A program made the position numbers and the translations under genes. Source: Lates calcarifer (Eukaryota > Chordata > Actinopteri > Centropomidae). From it: a stretch of 64,000 nt of DNA. This document shows, piece after piece, positions 11,879 through 23,279 of the stretch (within the stretch, counting starts at the first letter, position 1; each line of letters opens with the position of its first letter). The notes below the pieces were generated by a model. It saw only the letters and a list, made by a program, of their open reading frames with translations, searched no databases and was not told the origin of the DNA. The stretch lies in the NCBI RefSeq assembly GCF_001640805.2, contig NC_066850.1:2209059-2273058 (forward strand), in the 5' to 3' direction.

Positions 11879-14800
11879 GTAAACTCAGCATTTTACAAAA
11901 CTTGTCATGTCTGAGAACCGACATTCATATTATGTGAGTCATTAGGTGTTTGTGTGAATGAGGAGCTCTTTAAACGTTTGTCAGATAATGATACAGGATT
12001 CTATCTAGTTTACATATTTTACAGCTTTGTTTAATGACATTTTTCTCTTCATAGCTGGGCCACTTGGAGCTGTGGTATCTGGTGATCCCAGGTTTCTGCC
12101 TGTTTGGCCTTTTCTGGTCCATTTGCCACATAATTCTGCTGATAACAATTTGGGGGTTTCACACCAAGCTGAGTGAGTGTCAGAAGACCTGGCGGGCCCA
12201 GCGGTCCAGTAGCCGCAGCCTGGACCAAGTGATGGCCTCCAGGGGCATCCGACACTTCTGCCTCATTTCAGAGCGACTGGTGTTCTTTAGTCTGCTGTCA
12301 ACAGGCATACTGGGGGCTGTGTCCTGGCAGGTAGGTGACAAATTACCTCTGCTTTAACTCATATCAGAAAAAAATATAAAAACAACTTTACAGCCAAGTT
12401 TGCAAAGCATCCAAAGATTAAAAAAGTCCTTCGACACATTTGTAATAGCATGGCAAGCATCAGTATACTCATGTCATACACAGTAGCCACGTCGCTGCCA
12501 AACTCTGGTGCATTCAGCTGGTCAGCATCTTAAGCATCTTTGAGTTTCATGACAATGCCTGTGTAAACACACCATACACCCATGTTATAAACTCTGCAGA
12601 GAAAGGCTAGTGACCATGTGCAGTTAGTAGTTGCTCCCAAAGCTGAGGCACTTCTGCTCCAATTTAATTAGCACTTTAATATCCCTATCTACTTGCATAA
12701 AGAGCAGCAATAACTTATTTAGCCTTATTAGACGTTTACCTTGTAAGAGTCTCATGGGCCTGAGTCCTAATTTGAGATCTGCACACTGTTGATGTCAGTT
12801 GCAAATTTTCCTGAGACAGAAGGAGCTGTTAGCACTCACATATGAGAAAGTTATTATTTAGCTCCTCTGGTGTGTGTTTTTTGATGCTTTAAAGCAAATT
12901 TTTTGCCTGTGCTGTTGCAGTACAGTATGGTCAGCCCTTTAAATCCACACGGCTCTTATGCACACACACAAATAACAGCAACTTTTGTACAGTCTAATGC
13001 AGTCTCAGCAATAAATACAGCTTTTGTGAAACTATGAATATCTGGAGATGTGTTGATTCAACTCTATGCAAATGTTCATGGTGATAGTCTGCGGTGTTAC
13101 ATTGGATTCACTGCTTCCATTGAGTTTATATGGAACACCTACCCAAATAGATTTTCCAATTCAAATAGATTCATTTTTGTAATTTGGTGTGTATGACATC
13201 TTCCTTTCAAAAGTCTGCGTGGAAATGCATTTGAAAGTGCAGATTGACTGAAAAGCAGAATAGTGCTTTTGTGCAGCTGTATAGAGGTGACTCCCCTAAT
13301 CAGAAGTCAGCTTGTGAATGCGGCGCTGTGAAGTTGCAGAGCTGCTCATGTGTAACCCCCCTCGACTCCCACAGCTTGGGGTCGGCTACCGCAAATCTGA
13401 TTTCCACCTGTCAGAAACACTGTCAGAGTGCATTATGTTGTAAAGTCGTCCTTTACACTGTGTTGTGCCTCCTCTGTTCATAGTGCTACAATCAGGCATT
13501 CAAGAATATGAACACGTTTAATAGGTATACAGCTTCATAAAAGTTAAATGAAACTTGACACATTTTTTCAGGCGCTTCCATATAGCTTGCAAACTCTAGC
13601 GTGGTTCCATTAAACTGTGAAAGTATTGATATGCATTCTTGGACACAGTGCCATGCTGTGCAAGAGACAAAAGAAAGTGATTGCACTCAAGGCCTAACAA
13701 TGCTTTGTAGCACCACATCTGCCTTAGGTTGCTATATTGTATTATGTGTGTACCGTATAGAAGTGTATGAAGTGTAATTGAAATGGAATGAAGAAACATA
13801 AAGTAGGTGAAAAGATGACAAAAATGTAATAGTTTCATTGTACAGACTCAAGGCCACCCAGAAAGTACAGGCTCATAACATGAAAGTAATTATTCTGTTT
13901 TAATGGATGCTACATTTTTAGTCTGCTTCATACAGTGCATTGTGTCTCCATTTAGTTAGGTCCTGTCATGTTTTGTCCTGCGATAATAACACTGTGTCAG
14001 TCCCGTATTGTATAACTGTCTTGCAAAGTGTCACCACCAATTAACTGGCTCTGATTACTTCAGTTCAAGCTGTAAGTGGTGAGCGATAGTGATTCTGGTT
14101 CTTTGGCTTTTTCGCAGCCCTCCAACGGCCTCTTTCTCAGCGCTCTGCTGGTGGTCCTGCCTTTGGAGTCCCTGACCCACGGCTTGTTCCATGAGTTGGG
14201 GAGCTGCCTGGGGGGAACCTGTGTTGGCTACGCCCTGGTCATACCAACTGCTTACACCAGGTACTGCAGGAGATGCAGGAAAATAGAGATGCATACACAC
14301 AGACAAACTTCCACTCTTGAATCCGACTCTGACTCTAAGTTTATTGTGCAGCCAATGAAAAAGCAGAAGTAAGTAAAACAGGAAAACCCAGTATGTCAAA
14401 AAATAAAAACAAAACAGAAAAACCAAAAATTTCAACATCTGAGAAGCTGAAATGAGTAAAAAACTTTCTCTTGGTTAATGTCTTGATCAGTCATTCCAAC
14501 ACTCCCTACTCAGTTAACACAAAACCAACTGGATAAATAGGCCAATAACTATGCATAAACATGCCGCTAATGTTCGGGCCCTTAAGGGATCATCTAGTGC
14601 TCCCTCCGCAGCATACTAAGTTGTTCAGCTGGAGCGGTTAGCCATTAGCTGCTGCTGATGCCGCTTCCAGTGCCCTCTCAGTTGGCAGAGTGTTTTTTGA
14701 AATAGCCTCCTTAGTTTTTGATGATGCCAACACGTCTCCCTCCTCCCTCTAAACAGCACAAGCCAGCCATCAGTTATACAGTAGTATTTACATTTTCAAG

Positions 14801-15934
14801 AGCTCCTCGACTGTCTAGAAATCCAGCCCTTGGAGATTTTTGGCTGGTATGTGTTGTATATTGAACTTTCAGCTGATGGTTAGCTTTAGCATTCAGAGGG
14901 GATGCCGGGCTTACTAGTCTTTAACTCTCCAGGTGATTTTGGATGCAAGCCCATACCCTGTTGGAGCAGCGGGCGCTCTGTATGCAAAGCCATATGTGCA
15001 CAGTCCATAGGGAGGATTGCGAGCATGATGAGAATGCGGCAGTGTATAATCGCGTTGTTTGATTGCCGCAGATCATGTTTTCACAATGACAAGAGCCCCA
15101 CAGGGAGATTAGAGAGATAGGGGTGAGAAGGGAAGGCGCGCAGGGGGAAAACAGGGAGGGCGAGACAAGGGGGAAGAAAACACAAGGAGATGACCGAGGT
15201 TGTAAACAGCGTAACAGGGGAGGGTGGCGGTAAAAGCCAAAAGGGACAGACTGAGTAAAGGAACGGGAGGAATGGTGAAAGAGGGGAAGGGGGTGGGGGA
15301 GAGGTATGGAGCTCTGACAGATCTGTGGAGAAAAGGACAGGATTTTTTTAAGGATGAAAGAGAGAGTGTTACAGGGGAAGATGTGGTCTGAATCTCAAAC
15401 CACAAGCGTTCACTCCCCTGGAGCGCCATGAGATCTGAAAAGATTAGATGGGTTTAGGTGAACAGTGAGCTCGCCAAGCCATGCAGAGGTTGCAGTCAGT
15501 CCCTGGCCAAGTTGTTGTATATCTTTATAGAAGGAGTTTACATTATGCTGAGAATGTTGTTGTCTTTATGTCCAAATATGAAGAATGTAATATGAAAAGC
15601 CAGCTTAACACAGGTGTCACCGTCAATAACAGTGATCACATCACACGCTGAGGAATACATCTGCTTTGGCTGTCAACAAATAGCAACTGCTTATCTATCC
15701 GCTGGCTGGAAAACCAATCGAATCTCATCCACTTTAAATGAACTTTAAGCCGCCCTTGCCAAGGTGAGGTTGAAGGTGATAATGTGGGGCACAGGGCACG
15801 CTGTGATGGCTGCATTATGTAGATGTCCGTAAGAGTGAAGTATGACTTAATCATCTGCTTGGCCATGAATAACATCAAGTCCAGAGATCGAAAGAAAATG
15901 TATAGCTGCACTGAATAGCTGATGGCCTTGACTT

Positions 15935-15971
<37 letters not shown>

Positions 15972-18944
15972 CACATGCATCTACACACCCTCAACTATCT
16001 TCAAACTCAGTTCCTGCTCTCAGTTCTTGTCACCCCACTCAGTTCTCCTCCTTTTTCTTCCTTTCCTTTCATTCTTGACTCCCTCCACATCCCTGAGGCT
16101 AATGTCATTTCCTGCAGCAGTGATCCACCACTCCTGCTCCTTCCATCTCCTTTTCCCCATCCCCTCTCATCCTCTCCTCTCTGTCTTCTCTCTCCCCAGC
16201 GATGCAGACAGCTACTCCACCCCGGCGTGTCAACCTATCAACTTCTCACTCATTCATCTCCGGTTGCACGCGCCCCGTCTCTCACTCTCCCACCCCTGCT
16301 TCTGACAAGCCACCTAACTTGAATCTCCCTCAGAGTAGATAAAAACAGGATTATTTTTTCTCACTTCCTCTCACCTCTCCCTCCCTCTCTCTCTCTCTCC
16401 TCCGCCCAGTCCCGATGGCCAACCCATTCTCCTACCACCGGAGCAGGTGCAGCAGCTGAACCAGCGTTCCACAGGTATGCTGAACAACGTGCAGCGCCTC
16501 TTCTCCCACCACATGATCCAGACATTCGGCTGCGACTACTCCACCAGCGGCATCACTCTGGAGGCCCTGCAGACCAAGCTGCGTGACTTCCTGGAGCGTC
16601 GCACTGTGGACGGGCCCCGTCACGACACCTACCTGATTTTCTACAGTGGGCACACGCACAAAGGCACCGGGGCGTGGGCTCTGGCAGGTGAGAGCTACAT
16701 ACCCACTTTATTATTATTTTCTTAATTTTAAATTGAGCCCTCAAAATTAAATCCCCTCACTGAGCCATTCTTTTCATTTCTGTGGATGTATTCGGGATGC
16801 AGTCTTTAACTTAGAACATTTTCATGCTTATTTCAGCCGACGCTGATATTTTTCATTGACTCCAGTACCACCATCGTGCTTATCATTATGTTCCTCCAAA
16901 TTACATTTCTACCACCAGTAGAGTTGACCTATTATTTCAGTCATCCCCAGCCATGGGGTAACTTTAGAAGGTACTTCTGCAGTTGGCAGCAGGGTGCGTA
17001 GAAAGATTGTAGCTCATCTGTTCTGAAAAAATAGAAATTATGATTAGATAAGAATATTATAAGATATAAGAATAGATAAAACAGTCAGTTTCTCTCACTC
17101 CTTTCAGTCATCACAGAAAGATCACAAAATGTTTTGAGAAATGCAGTAGTCATCAGAGATGAATACAATAAAAATTGAACATAAGAGTAGTATTTATGCT
17201 GTTATGCTTCTCAGTCTACAGCTCGACTCCCATTCTTTTCATTTTCCTCTCCCCTCAGTCCATCAGTGGCTGGTTTGATTTACAGATCAGACAATTAAGC
17301 CAGAAGAGTTAAAAACTTCCATCAAAGGCTCAGCGCAGAAGTTCGGTTCCAGTAGAGACAGTTCTGTGAAAGTCGCAGACGGTCCGCTGTGACACGAGCC
17401 TCCCCTCAACAGGAATGAGAATCACAGCAGGTTAACACCGTGTCAGCTCCAGCTCTTCTGTTCGGAGATTACTTGACACATTATCTCTGCGTGCGGCTGC
17501 AAACAGTGGGGGGAGGGAAAAAAGAAGAGAATCCCGGTTGAAAAGATAATCACTTCCCTGTGTCACCATCCTGAAGGGACACTTTCAGTCAGTGTTCAGT
17601 AGATGATTCAACACATTTTTGAAAAAGTGAGGACCGATTTGGCAGAAATCCAAACTGTTTTCAAGTCTCTGAATCCTACAGGTATAAAGCCTTTGTGCAA
17701 CAGTGTTGTCCAGTGCTAAATTATACTGAATGAAATTCTGTTGATCACAGTGGATACATGCCTGCTAATTGCTCAGCAGCAGTGTCTCTTAATTCACTTG
17801 TAGATTTTCAGGCGTGTGGATGGAGCCCAATTTCCAATCCAAATATAAACCAGTCCTTTGTAAGATCAGTTCTGTGGCCAGCAGCACGAGTTATTTTTTC
17901 TCCTTAGAGCTAATTTACTTACCCAGCACTTTCCTACAATAAATGATGATATTGAGGTAACAGAAATAATTTGGTACATCTGCTGGCGAGATGGCTGCGG
18001 CTCCCATCTTTGTACTTTGGATACGCCATCTGGAAAACAGCATCTCTGTGCAGTTTGTGTAGTTGTGTGTGGTGATGACAGACAGACAGACAACCCTGCA
18101 AGTGAAAGTTGACAGGTTTGATCCCCACAAAGCCGCTGTGTCCATCAACAGCTATGTGTCCTGTTGAAATGTCCTTGAACATGACACTGAACCAGTAGTG
18201 GCCCTGTAACCACCACTACATAGAGGGTTTGGTAAAGAGAACTGGCTTTGTGACTGCATACAGATGTAGATGAAACTGACCTGTGTGACCTGTTCCCCTC
18301 TTTCCCCTGCACTGTCTCCCTAACACTCCCCTTTACCTTCTCTATCCCTCTCTCTCTCTTCTCCATCTCACCATCTGACCCCCTCTGCTACAGGAGGTGA
18401 GAGCCTCCACCTGGCCCAGCTACTGGAGCTGTGGAAGGAGAAGAACGCCGGCCACTGCTCCCGTCTCATCCTCGTCCTGGACACTGAGAACTCCCTCCCC
18501 TGGGTCAAGGAGGTGCGCAGGGTGGATGGGATCTACATAGCAGTGCAGGGGGCCGAGCTGTCCACCACCAGGGTTGACCCAGAGGCTGGAGACATCCCCC
18601 TGCTGGGTGACTTCACTTCTGAATGGGTGGAGTTCAACTGCAACCCAGACAGCGACACCCAGTGGTCGGAAAAGGGGAGGACTGTGACGGCCATCTACAG
18701 CGTGTCCAAACGCTGGAGCGACTACACGCTCCACCTGCCCACCGGAAGTGATGTTGCCAAGCACTGGAAGACCCATTTTCCCAAGGCTACGTATCCCATG
18801 GTGCACCTGTCCAACTGGTGCTGTGGTCTTAACCTGTTCTGGTTATGCAGTGTGTGTCTGCGCTGCTTCAGGAGGTGTAAACTAGCCTGGTTCCCACCCG
18901 CTGTACTGGACACTGGGCAGGGCATTAAACTGGTGCATTCATAG
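11045..18944 (+). CDS. tmem168: Transmembrane protein 168 (whole spliced coding region)
   Basis: Spliced from five coding exons: 11045-11878, 12055-12330, 14118-14260, 16410-16687 and 18394-18944. All junctions obey GT-AG and the frame stays open for 693 residues (human about 697). The product starts with an acidic run, then has some eight to ten hydrophobic segments through about residue 415 (for example 27-45, 54-74, 84-101, 290-312, 345-367). A soluble C-terminal region follows and a last hydrophobic Cys-rich segment lies near 651-669. Human TMEM168 is reported in the nuclear membrane; its biochemical role is poorly known. Diagnostic stretches are LRSTGML-like [52 protein letters not shown] and VLDTGQG. 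Teleosts carry tmem168a and tmem168b; the ifrd1 neighbourhood suggests the a copy, but this is not proven. Confidence 0.95.
12055..12330 (+). CDS. tmem168: tmem168 coding exon 2 (residues 279-370)
   Basis: Acceptor TTCATAG, donor GTAGGT, 92 codons, phase 0 at both ends. It encodes [14 protein letters not shown] and [15 protein letters not shown], both near-identical to human TMEM168, covering two hydrophobic segments with a polar loop between them. Confidence 0.93.
12331..14117 (+). other. tmem168: tmem168 intron 2
   Basis: Nothing codes here. AT-rich with no clear repeat family recognised. The polypyrimidine tract and acceptor are TGGCTTTTTCGCAG. Confidence 0.85.
14118..14260 (+). CDS. tmem168: tmem168 coding exon 3 (residues 371-417 plus two bases)
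   Basis: Encodes [18 protein letters not shown] and [13 protein letters not shown], the last membrane segments of the N-terminal bundle. It ends with AG before donor GTACTG; these two bases join T from the next exon to make Ser418. Confidence 0.92.
14261..16409 (+). other. tmem168: tmem168 intron 3 with a purine block and a pyrimidine block
   Basis: The + strand is strongly purine-rich from about 15112 to 15400 and strongly pyrimidine-rich from about 15990 to 16408, running into the acceptor CCGCCCAG. A GT microsatellite (15936-15968) sits between. A CpG-containing, non-repetitive stretch at about 14900-15100 may be a conserved element, but this cannot be judged from one sequence. Confidence 0.75.
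15936..15968. repeat. GT microsatellite
   Basis: Uninterrupted GT run of about 33 bases inside tmem168 intron 3. Confidence 0.95.
16410..16687 (+). CDS. tmem168: tmem168 coding exon 4 (residues 418-510 plus one base)
   Basis: Encodes [46 protein letters not shown] and WALA. This is the first half of the C-terminal soluble domain and carries the SGH motif (His499). Donor is GTGAGA after GCAG; the lone G joins GA of the next exon to make Gly511. Confidence 0.93.
16688..18393 (+). other. tmem168: tmem168 intron 4
   Basis: No coding content. It contains a diverged tRNA-derived SINE at about 18100-18260 close to the 3' end. The final acceptor is CTCTGCTACAG. Confidence 0.85.
18100..18260 (+). 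repeat. Diverged tRNA-derived SINE fragment
   Basis: GGTTTGATCCCC at 18115-18126 fits an RNA polymerase III B box. It is followed by TGAAATGTCCTTGAACATGA and CACTGAACCAG, matching from memory the body of a common teleost SINE (GAAGTGTCCTTGGGCAAGACACTGAACCCC-like). The head is degraded, so it is unlikely to be active. Confidence 0.55.
18394..18944 (+). CDS. tmem168: tmem168 coding exon 5 (residues 511-693)
   Basis: Encodes [17 protein letters not shown], the [11 protein letters not shown] strand and turn, [30 protein letters not shown] and the Cys-rich terminal hydrophobic segment, ending [13 protein letters not shown] and TAG. Similarity to the human C terminus is very high. Confidence 0.95.
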
Positions 18945-19164
18945 GTGACATGGGAAGTTGGAAAAAAAAAAAACTGCTAGAGTCAAAATGAATGTTACAA
19001 CTGTTGGAGTATGCTGGGTACAAGGTGTTTGGTGTTCAGTCAGAGAGATTTTCCAGCTCATCACAAATGTATTTTAGCATCATACTAACCTGATGTGATG
19101 CAGCATTTCATAACAAAACACTTAATATTATATTGGAACCTCTGAACAAGGCAGTAAGAAGCCC

Positions 19165-19170
19165 AATAAA
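19165..19170 (+). terminator. tmem168: Proximal polyadenylation signal candidate
   Basis: AATAAA 221 bases after the tmem168 stop codon. Confidence 0.4.
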
Positions 19171-19559
19171 ATAACCTCTTGCATGCAGTATATGGTGAAT
19201 TCAAGAAATGAGATACCATAATTATGATACAATATTATGGTATGACTTAAAGAGATCAAATTGTGTGTTTTTGTATAGATTTATCATATTTCAGGGCAGT
19301 GTGTTATATGTTTCTGGGTACTCTGTTGCCATTACTTCTTTGTAAATCTCTTTATTTTGTCACAGCATGCCATTTTTTGTGCCTTCTAAGTGCCTTAAAG
19401 ATGGATTTGGGGTCATCTTTAAAATGGTTGCCTAATTTTTTTATGTGTATATATACAGTATCCTTGCATTGCCTCATTTATATTCAGAGGATAATCTTAA
19501 TTTAAACTGTGTGAGCTGGGAGGGGCTCAGTGTCTTCCTAAAGCCTTTCAACAAGATGG

Positions 19560-19636
19560 ACAAAATGCTTGTTGTGGGGGCTGAACTCCAGTGACCTTCT
19601 GGTTACAGGAAAGTCTAACCACAAGGCCAACCTGCC
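19560..19636 (-). repeat. tRNA-derived SINE head, reverse orientation
   Basis: On the - strand the order TGGCCTTGTGGTTAGAC, then CCAGAAGGTCACTGGAGTTC resembles a tRNA-like A box and B box spacing. No intact tRNA fold was built, so it reads as a retroposed relic within the tmem168 3' UTR. Confidence 0.45.
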
Positions 19637-20159
19637 ACTCTCGCTGCGACATCCTTTCCATATCGCTTTCAAGCCGTTTAAATATGCATGTATTCCTGTG
19701 CTGAACAAAGACAGATGCAGCGGTTGAGAGACTTGAGTTTATCATCGTCAGACAGTGGCCCTCTATCGTGCCTCGTCTTCGTTTATTTACACTAATGAAT
19801 CGATCTTGAAGAAGTCGTTTGCTCTTTACGAACTTAGTGCATTTGAGTTTTTCTGGCTGTTGTCCTTGCCATGCTGTGAAACAGTGACTTGTCATGCAGT
19901 GTAACAAATCAAGAAGTTCCAAGTGCTTTTTATTCATGCCCTGACCTCAAGAACTCATGTTGGCCATCCTTTATTTCCTACTTTACTTGCTGCGTTTGAT
20001 CTCTCTCCCGCACATCCCTAAACTCTGGAGTGGATTGTTGCCTTAAAAAGTGTATTTCACTGTGATGTTTTCAGAGAGGCAAAGTGGTTCTTTCCTTATG
20101 TAATTTCCCTTTGTACCTCAACCAAGCTATGTCTTAAAGTGTCAGAATTAAACTTAGAT

Positions 20160-20165
20160 AATAAA
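20160..20165 (+). terminator. tmem168: Distal polyadenylation signal candidate
   Basis: AATAAA within TTAGATAATAAACTG; would give a 3' UTR of about 1.2 kb. Confidence 0.4.
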
Positions 20166-20175
20166 CTGATAAAAC

Positions 20176-22080
20176 ATTGTTCACTGATTTAACTGCACGA
20201 GAAATGTGTGGAGAGAATACAAATAGTTAAGAGTTTCGTTAAATGGAAATACTATAAGAGAAAACAATAGATAGGAGTGCAATGGTAGAGAAAGTAAAGC
20301 AATCGGCCAGGCTCATTTAACATGGCTGGTTTTACAGACACTGAGTAAATACAGATTCTGCTCTGTTGAAACTCCAGCATTGCCTGGCAAATATTAGGAT
20401 TGTGAGCTGGGGAGAAAAATGAGAACTAGTGTAGAGGGGAAAAAAATGAAACAACACATGACACAGTATCTCTGAGGGATTTGCTCGCTGAGCTTTCACC
20501 TCTGCTAGCCCCAGTGCCTGGCTTGGACGTGTGTCAAAGGCTGCTGCTGGGTATTTCACTGCCCTCAGAGAGCAGGAGCTGTAGCCTGGCTCGCACCTGA
20601 AGGGCACCGTTAGGCACAGAGCGCGGTTCAACAGGGAGACCTTGGAAAAATGAAAGCTGACATTAGAGGCAGCGTTTCATATCAGCTTTCATCCATAACG
20701 TGCAACAAGGAGAGAAGGGGAGAAAAGTGGCATGAACCACAGCAACCTCTTCACCACTTTGAACTAACTGCACTTAGTTGCTGTAAATATGAAACCATTA
20801 GGCAGGTATGAGCAATAAGTTGAGTATTCACAGTGGCAATTAGTGAAAAAGAGGCAAGTATAAATGCTGTCTTGTGTGGGCGTTCTGCAGCCTGCAAGCA
20901 GCGGTTATGGCTAAGGTCAGGGATTCATGTATATGGCGGGAATCATTTATGAGAATATTAGATTATGGGCCGGATTCATCTCCTAAACTGGATTAGGTAA
21001 TAAAAGAGTCAGCCGCCTCTGAGGCCCGTGCAGATGTGCTGAGTCAGAGCCTGCCACACACATACTCAAACACACACATCAACACCGATACATGCGTAGA
21101 TACGAGCTCTCCCCTGCCTTCCTCTGCTCCTGTTTCCCTTCAGCTGAGTCTCTCGTCTGTGGGTAATTACAGCCTGTCATGGGGCGTTACCTTCTAATAC
21201 AGGCAAAGCGACGTGCCTGATGCTCGCCTGCAATTTATTTGGGGGAATAACTGTGTTTTTATAGCCCAAGTTTCACCTTCGCATGGGAACTGGAGATGCA
21301 AAATACGTCAACTGTTTTTCTATCACTGTTTATTCCAATCCCTCCAGAGGCACAGTGGGGGTGGCAATTTTAACTTCCTCAAACCATGTTTTGAACCAGT
21401 TGTTTGGAGCTAAACCTTTTGATATTCATTACTGTCTTTAAGGGTGTTTGAACTCTGCAGGGGAGATATGGTCTGATAAGTTATCATTTACTTTCTATGA
21501 TTTTTAAGCTAAAATGAGCTCTTATAACCCAGGCATTCCTCTACAGCTCAGTGACATCCAGCAGGCATCCATTTTAAGCTAAATGTACTAGAACAAGACA
21601 TATACATAAATGCTGAATGTCCCCTTTTCTCTTCTTCTCTGGGAACAGAAGGAGTAATGGGATGAGAGATCACAGATTCAGCAGCATCATTGTTCCAACT
21701 TTTTTTTTTTCGCCCCACTTTTCAAGAGGCCTGCTTGCTGTGGCTAGCAGTAGGTCTGACATTGAAATGTCAAAGCCATTATCTCAAATTACAAGGGCTG
21801 AGGATGCGTTTAGTGGGTGTTTAACCGTGCGACACTCCCTACTATGCAGACAATCATTTGGAAGAGGCTGCCAAAAATCCCCCTGCTCTCAGGCTGCTCT
21901 TTAAACGGGGCACTTCCTTTGAAAACCATATGGTCATTTTAATATCATAGTTTGCATCAGACACTACATTATTTGGCAGGACCCTGCACACAATTAACTT
22001 CCTGCCAGGATGTTGGAAAAGAAAACGTAACCATTTTTGGACCTGTATCTTATCTCCAGGTCAACGTTTGTGGATAGTTC
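20176..22080. other. Intergenic DNA, start of the gene desert
   Basis: No gene seen. The part at about 20880-21400 is less AT-rich, non-repetitive and contains several CpGs, and might be a conserved regulatory element; that is a guess from composition only. Confidence 0.5.
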
Positions 22081-22330
22081 AAGGAATAGTTTGACATTTT
22101 GGGAAAAAGGTTATTCATTTTTATGGGTAAAGTTAGATGAGAAGATTGATATCATATTCTTTCATGTCTGTATGGTAAATATGATGCTACAGCCAGCAGC
22201 CAGCCTTAGCTTAGCATAGAGAGGAAACATGGAATATTTACTCACATAAAAGTGGAATTAATCTTCTCATCTAACTCTCGGCAAGAAAGCAGATAAGCGT
22301 GTTTCCCAAAAATGTCAAACTATATTTTTT
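22081..22330. repeat. MITE-like element, copy 1 (both ends present)
   Basis: Begins AAGGAATAGTTTGACATTTT and ends with the inverted form CCCAAAAATGTCAAACTAT. The inner inverted pair GTTAGATGAGAAGATT (about 22132) and AATCTTCTCATCTAAC (about 22261) is perfect. The middle carries the CTTAGCTTAGCATAGAG word of a common fish repeat. No transposase is encoded, so it is a short non-autonomous DNA transposon or a hairpin-forming derivative. Confidence 0.75.
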
Positions 22331-23279
22331 ATGTGTGCTGCATATGAGTACGATCAAGCTTTTCCAGCAGGAGTCAAGAACTACTTTCACTGGAAGGCAA
22401 AAGTTTTGAGCTCCTTTACATTCACTGTCAAGATTAGAGTATCAGCAAAAATGTATAGATTTTCAAATTCAAGGCAGAGATGTGAAGAGATTATTCATGG
22501 TACAAGGGTTGGAATTACTCTGGGAAAGGATTTACAAGCTGATGTGGACGGGGAGATGAGGTGAAACAGACCTTGTAGCGTTGGTTATTACACATATGCC
22601 TTCTTGTGAAGTGAAGGTCAAGATTATAGAGGGATAAAGGAATTAAGTGTATTTTGTAGAGTACTGTGCAGGCGGGTATCTGTCCACCATTTACACATAA
22701 ACCCTCTTTCACTGTCTCATAAAAAAAGATCTGATTATATAAAGTGAGGGGTAAATGGACCTTTTCCAGGTGTGTCATCACTATGGATTGCTAATTTTGA
22801 TCTCAACCTTAATCAAACTCTCTGGATATTAGGCTCTTGTAAGCAGCCAAATATATTTAGTATGAGGCAGATGATGCAGATACACTTGATTCAATTAAAA
22901 GTGTAAATCGGAGGCTAACGAGACTGTCAGCGCTGTGGGATCTGAGGTTCGGTAATTAGCTTTGTTGTCACAGTTGGGTTGAGATGGGACAGGGCTAGAC
23001 TGAGCTAGGCTAGTGAAACAGATGAGCTTCCTATTCTGTTCTCACATCTGGGAGCCCAGTAGTCTTCTAAAGTCAGCCCAAAGCAGACTCCTCCTGCTCA
23101 GGGGAAATATCTTTTTGTGTCACCAAGGGAGCTGAATTTGGATGGTTGAATTTTTGCAACACTAGAAGGTGAAATACTTGGATGTATTTTCAAGACTTAT
23201 TTTAGAGCTGTTTGTGAGCAACATCACATTTCATTGTGCAATTGAGTCATTAACTCTCATTCAGTATCAACAATACACG

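Larger units (their letters stand above)
18945..20175 (+). other. tmem168: Presumed tmem168 3' UTR
   Basis: Two AATAAA signals are present, at 19165-19170 and 20160-20165. The distal one follows a long non-repetitive stretch; either or both could be used. A tRNA-derived SINE head in reverse orientation lies at about 19560-19636. Confidence 0.5.

Noticed and set aside
15922..16322. Two overlapping + strand frames of about 128 codons
   Set aside because: They translate a GT microsatellite and a pyrimidine-rich intron tract, giving low-complexity peptides.
16432..16744. Frames on the - strand opposite tmem168 exon 4
   Set aside because: Shadow frames of the coding exon; no independent signals.
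18420..18925. Frames on the - strand opposite tmem168 exon 5
   Set aside because: Shadow frames of a GC-rich coding exon; the + strand product matches TMEM168.
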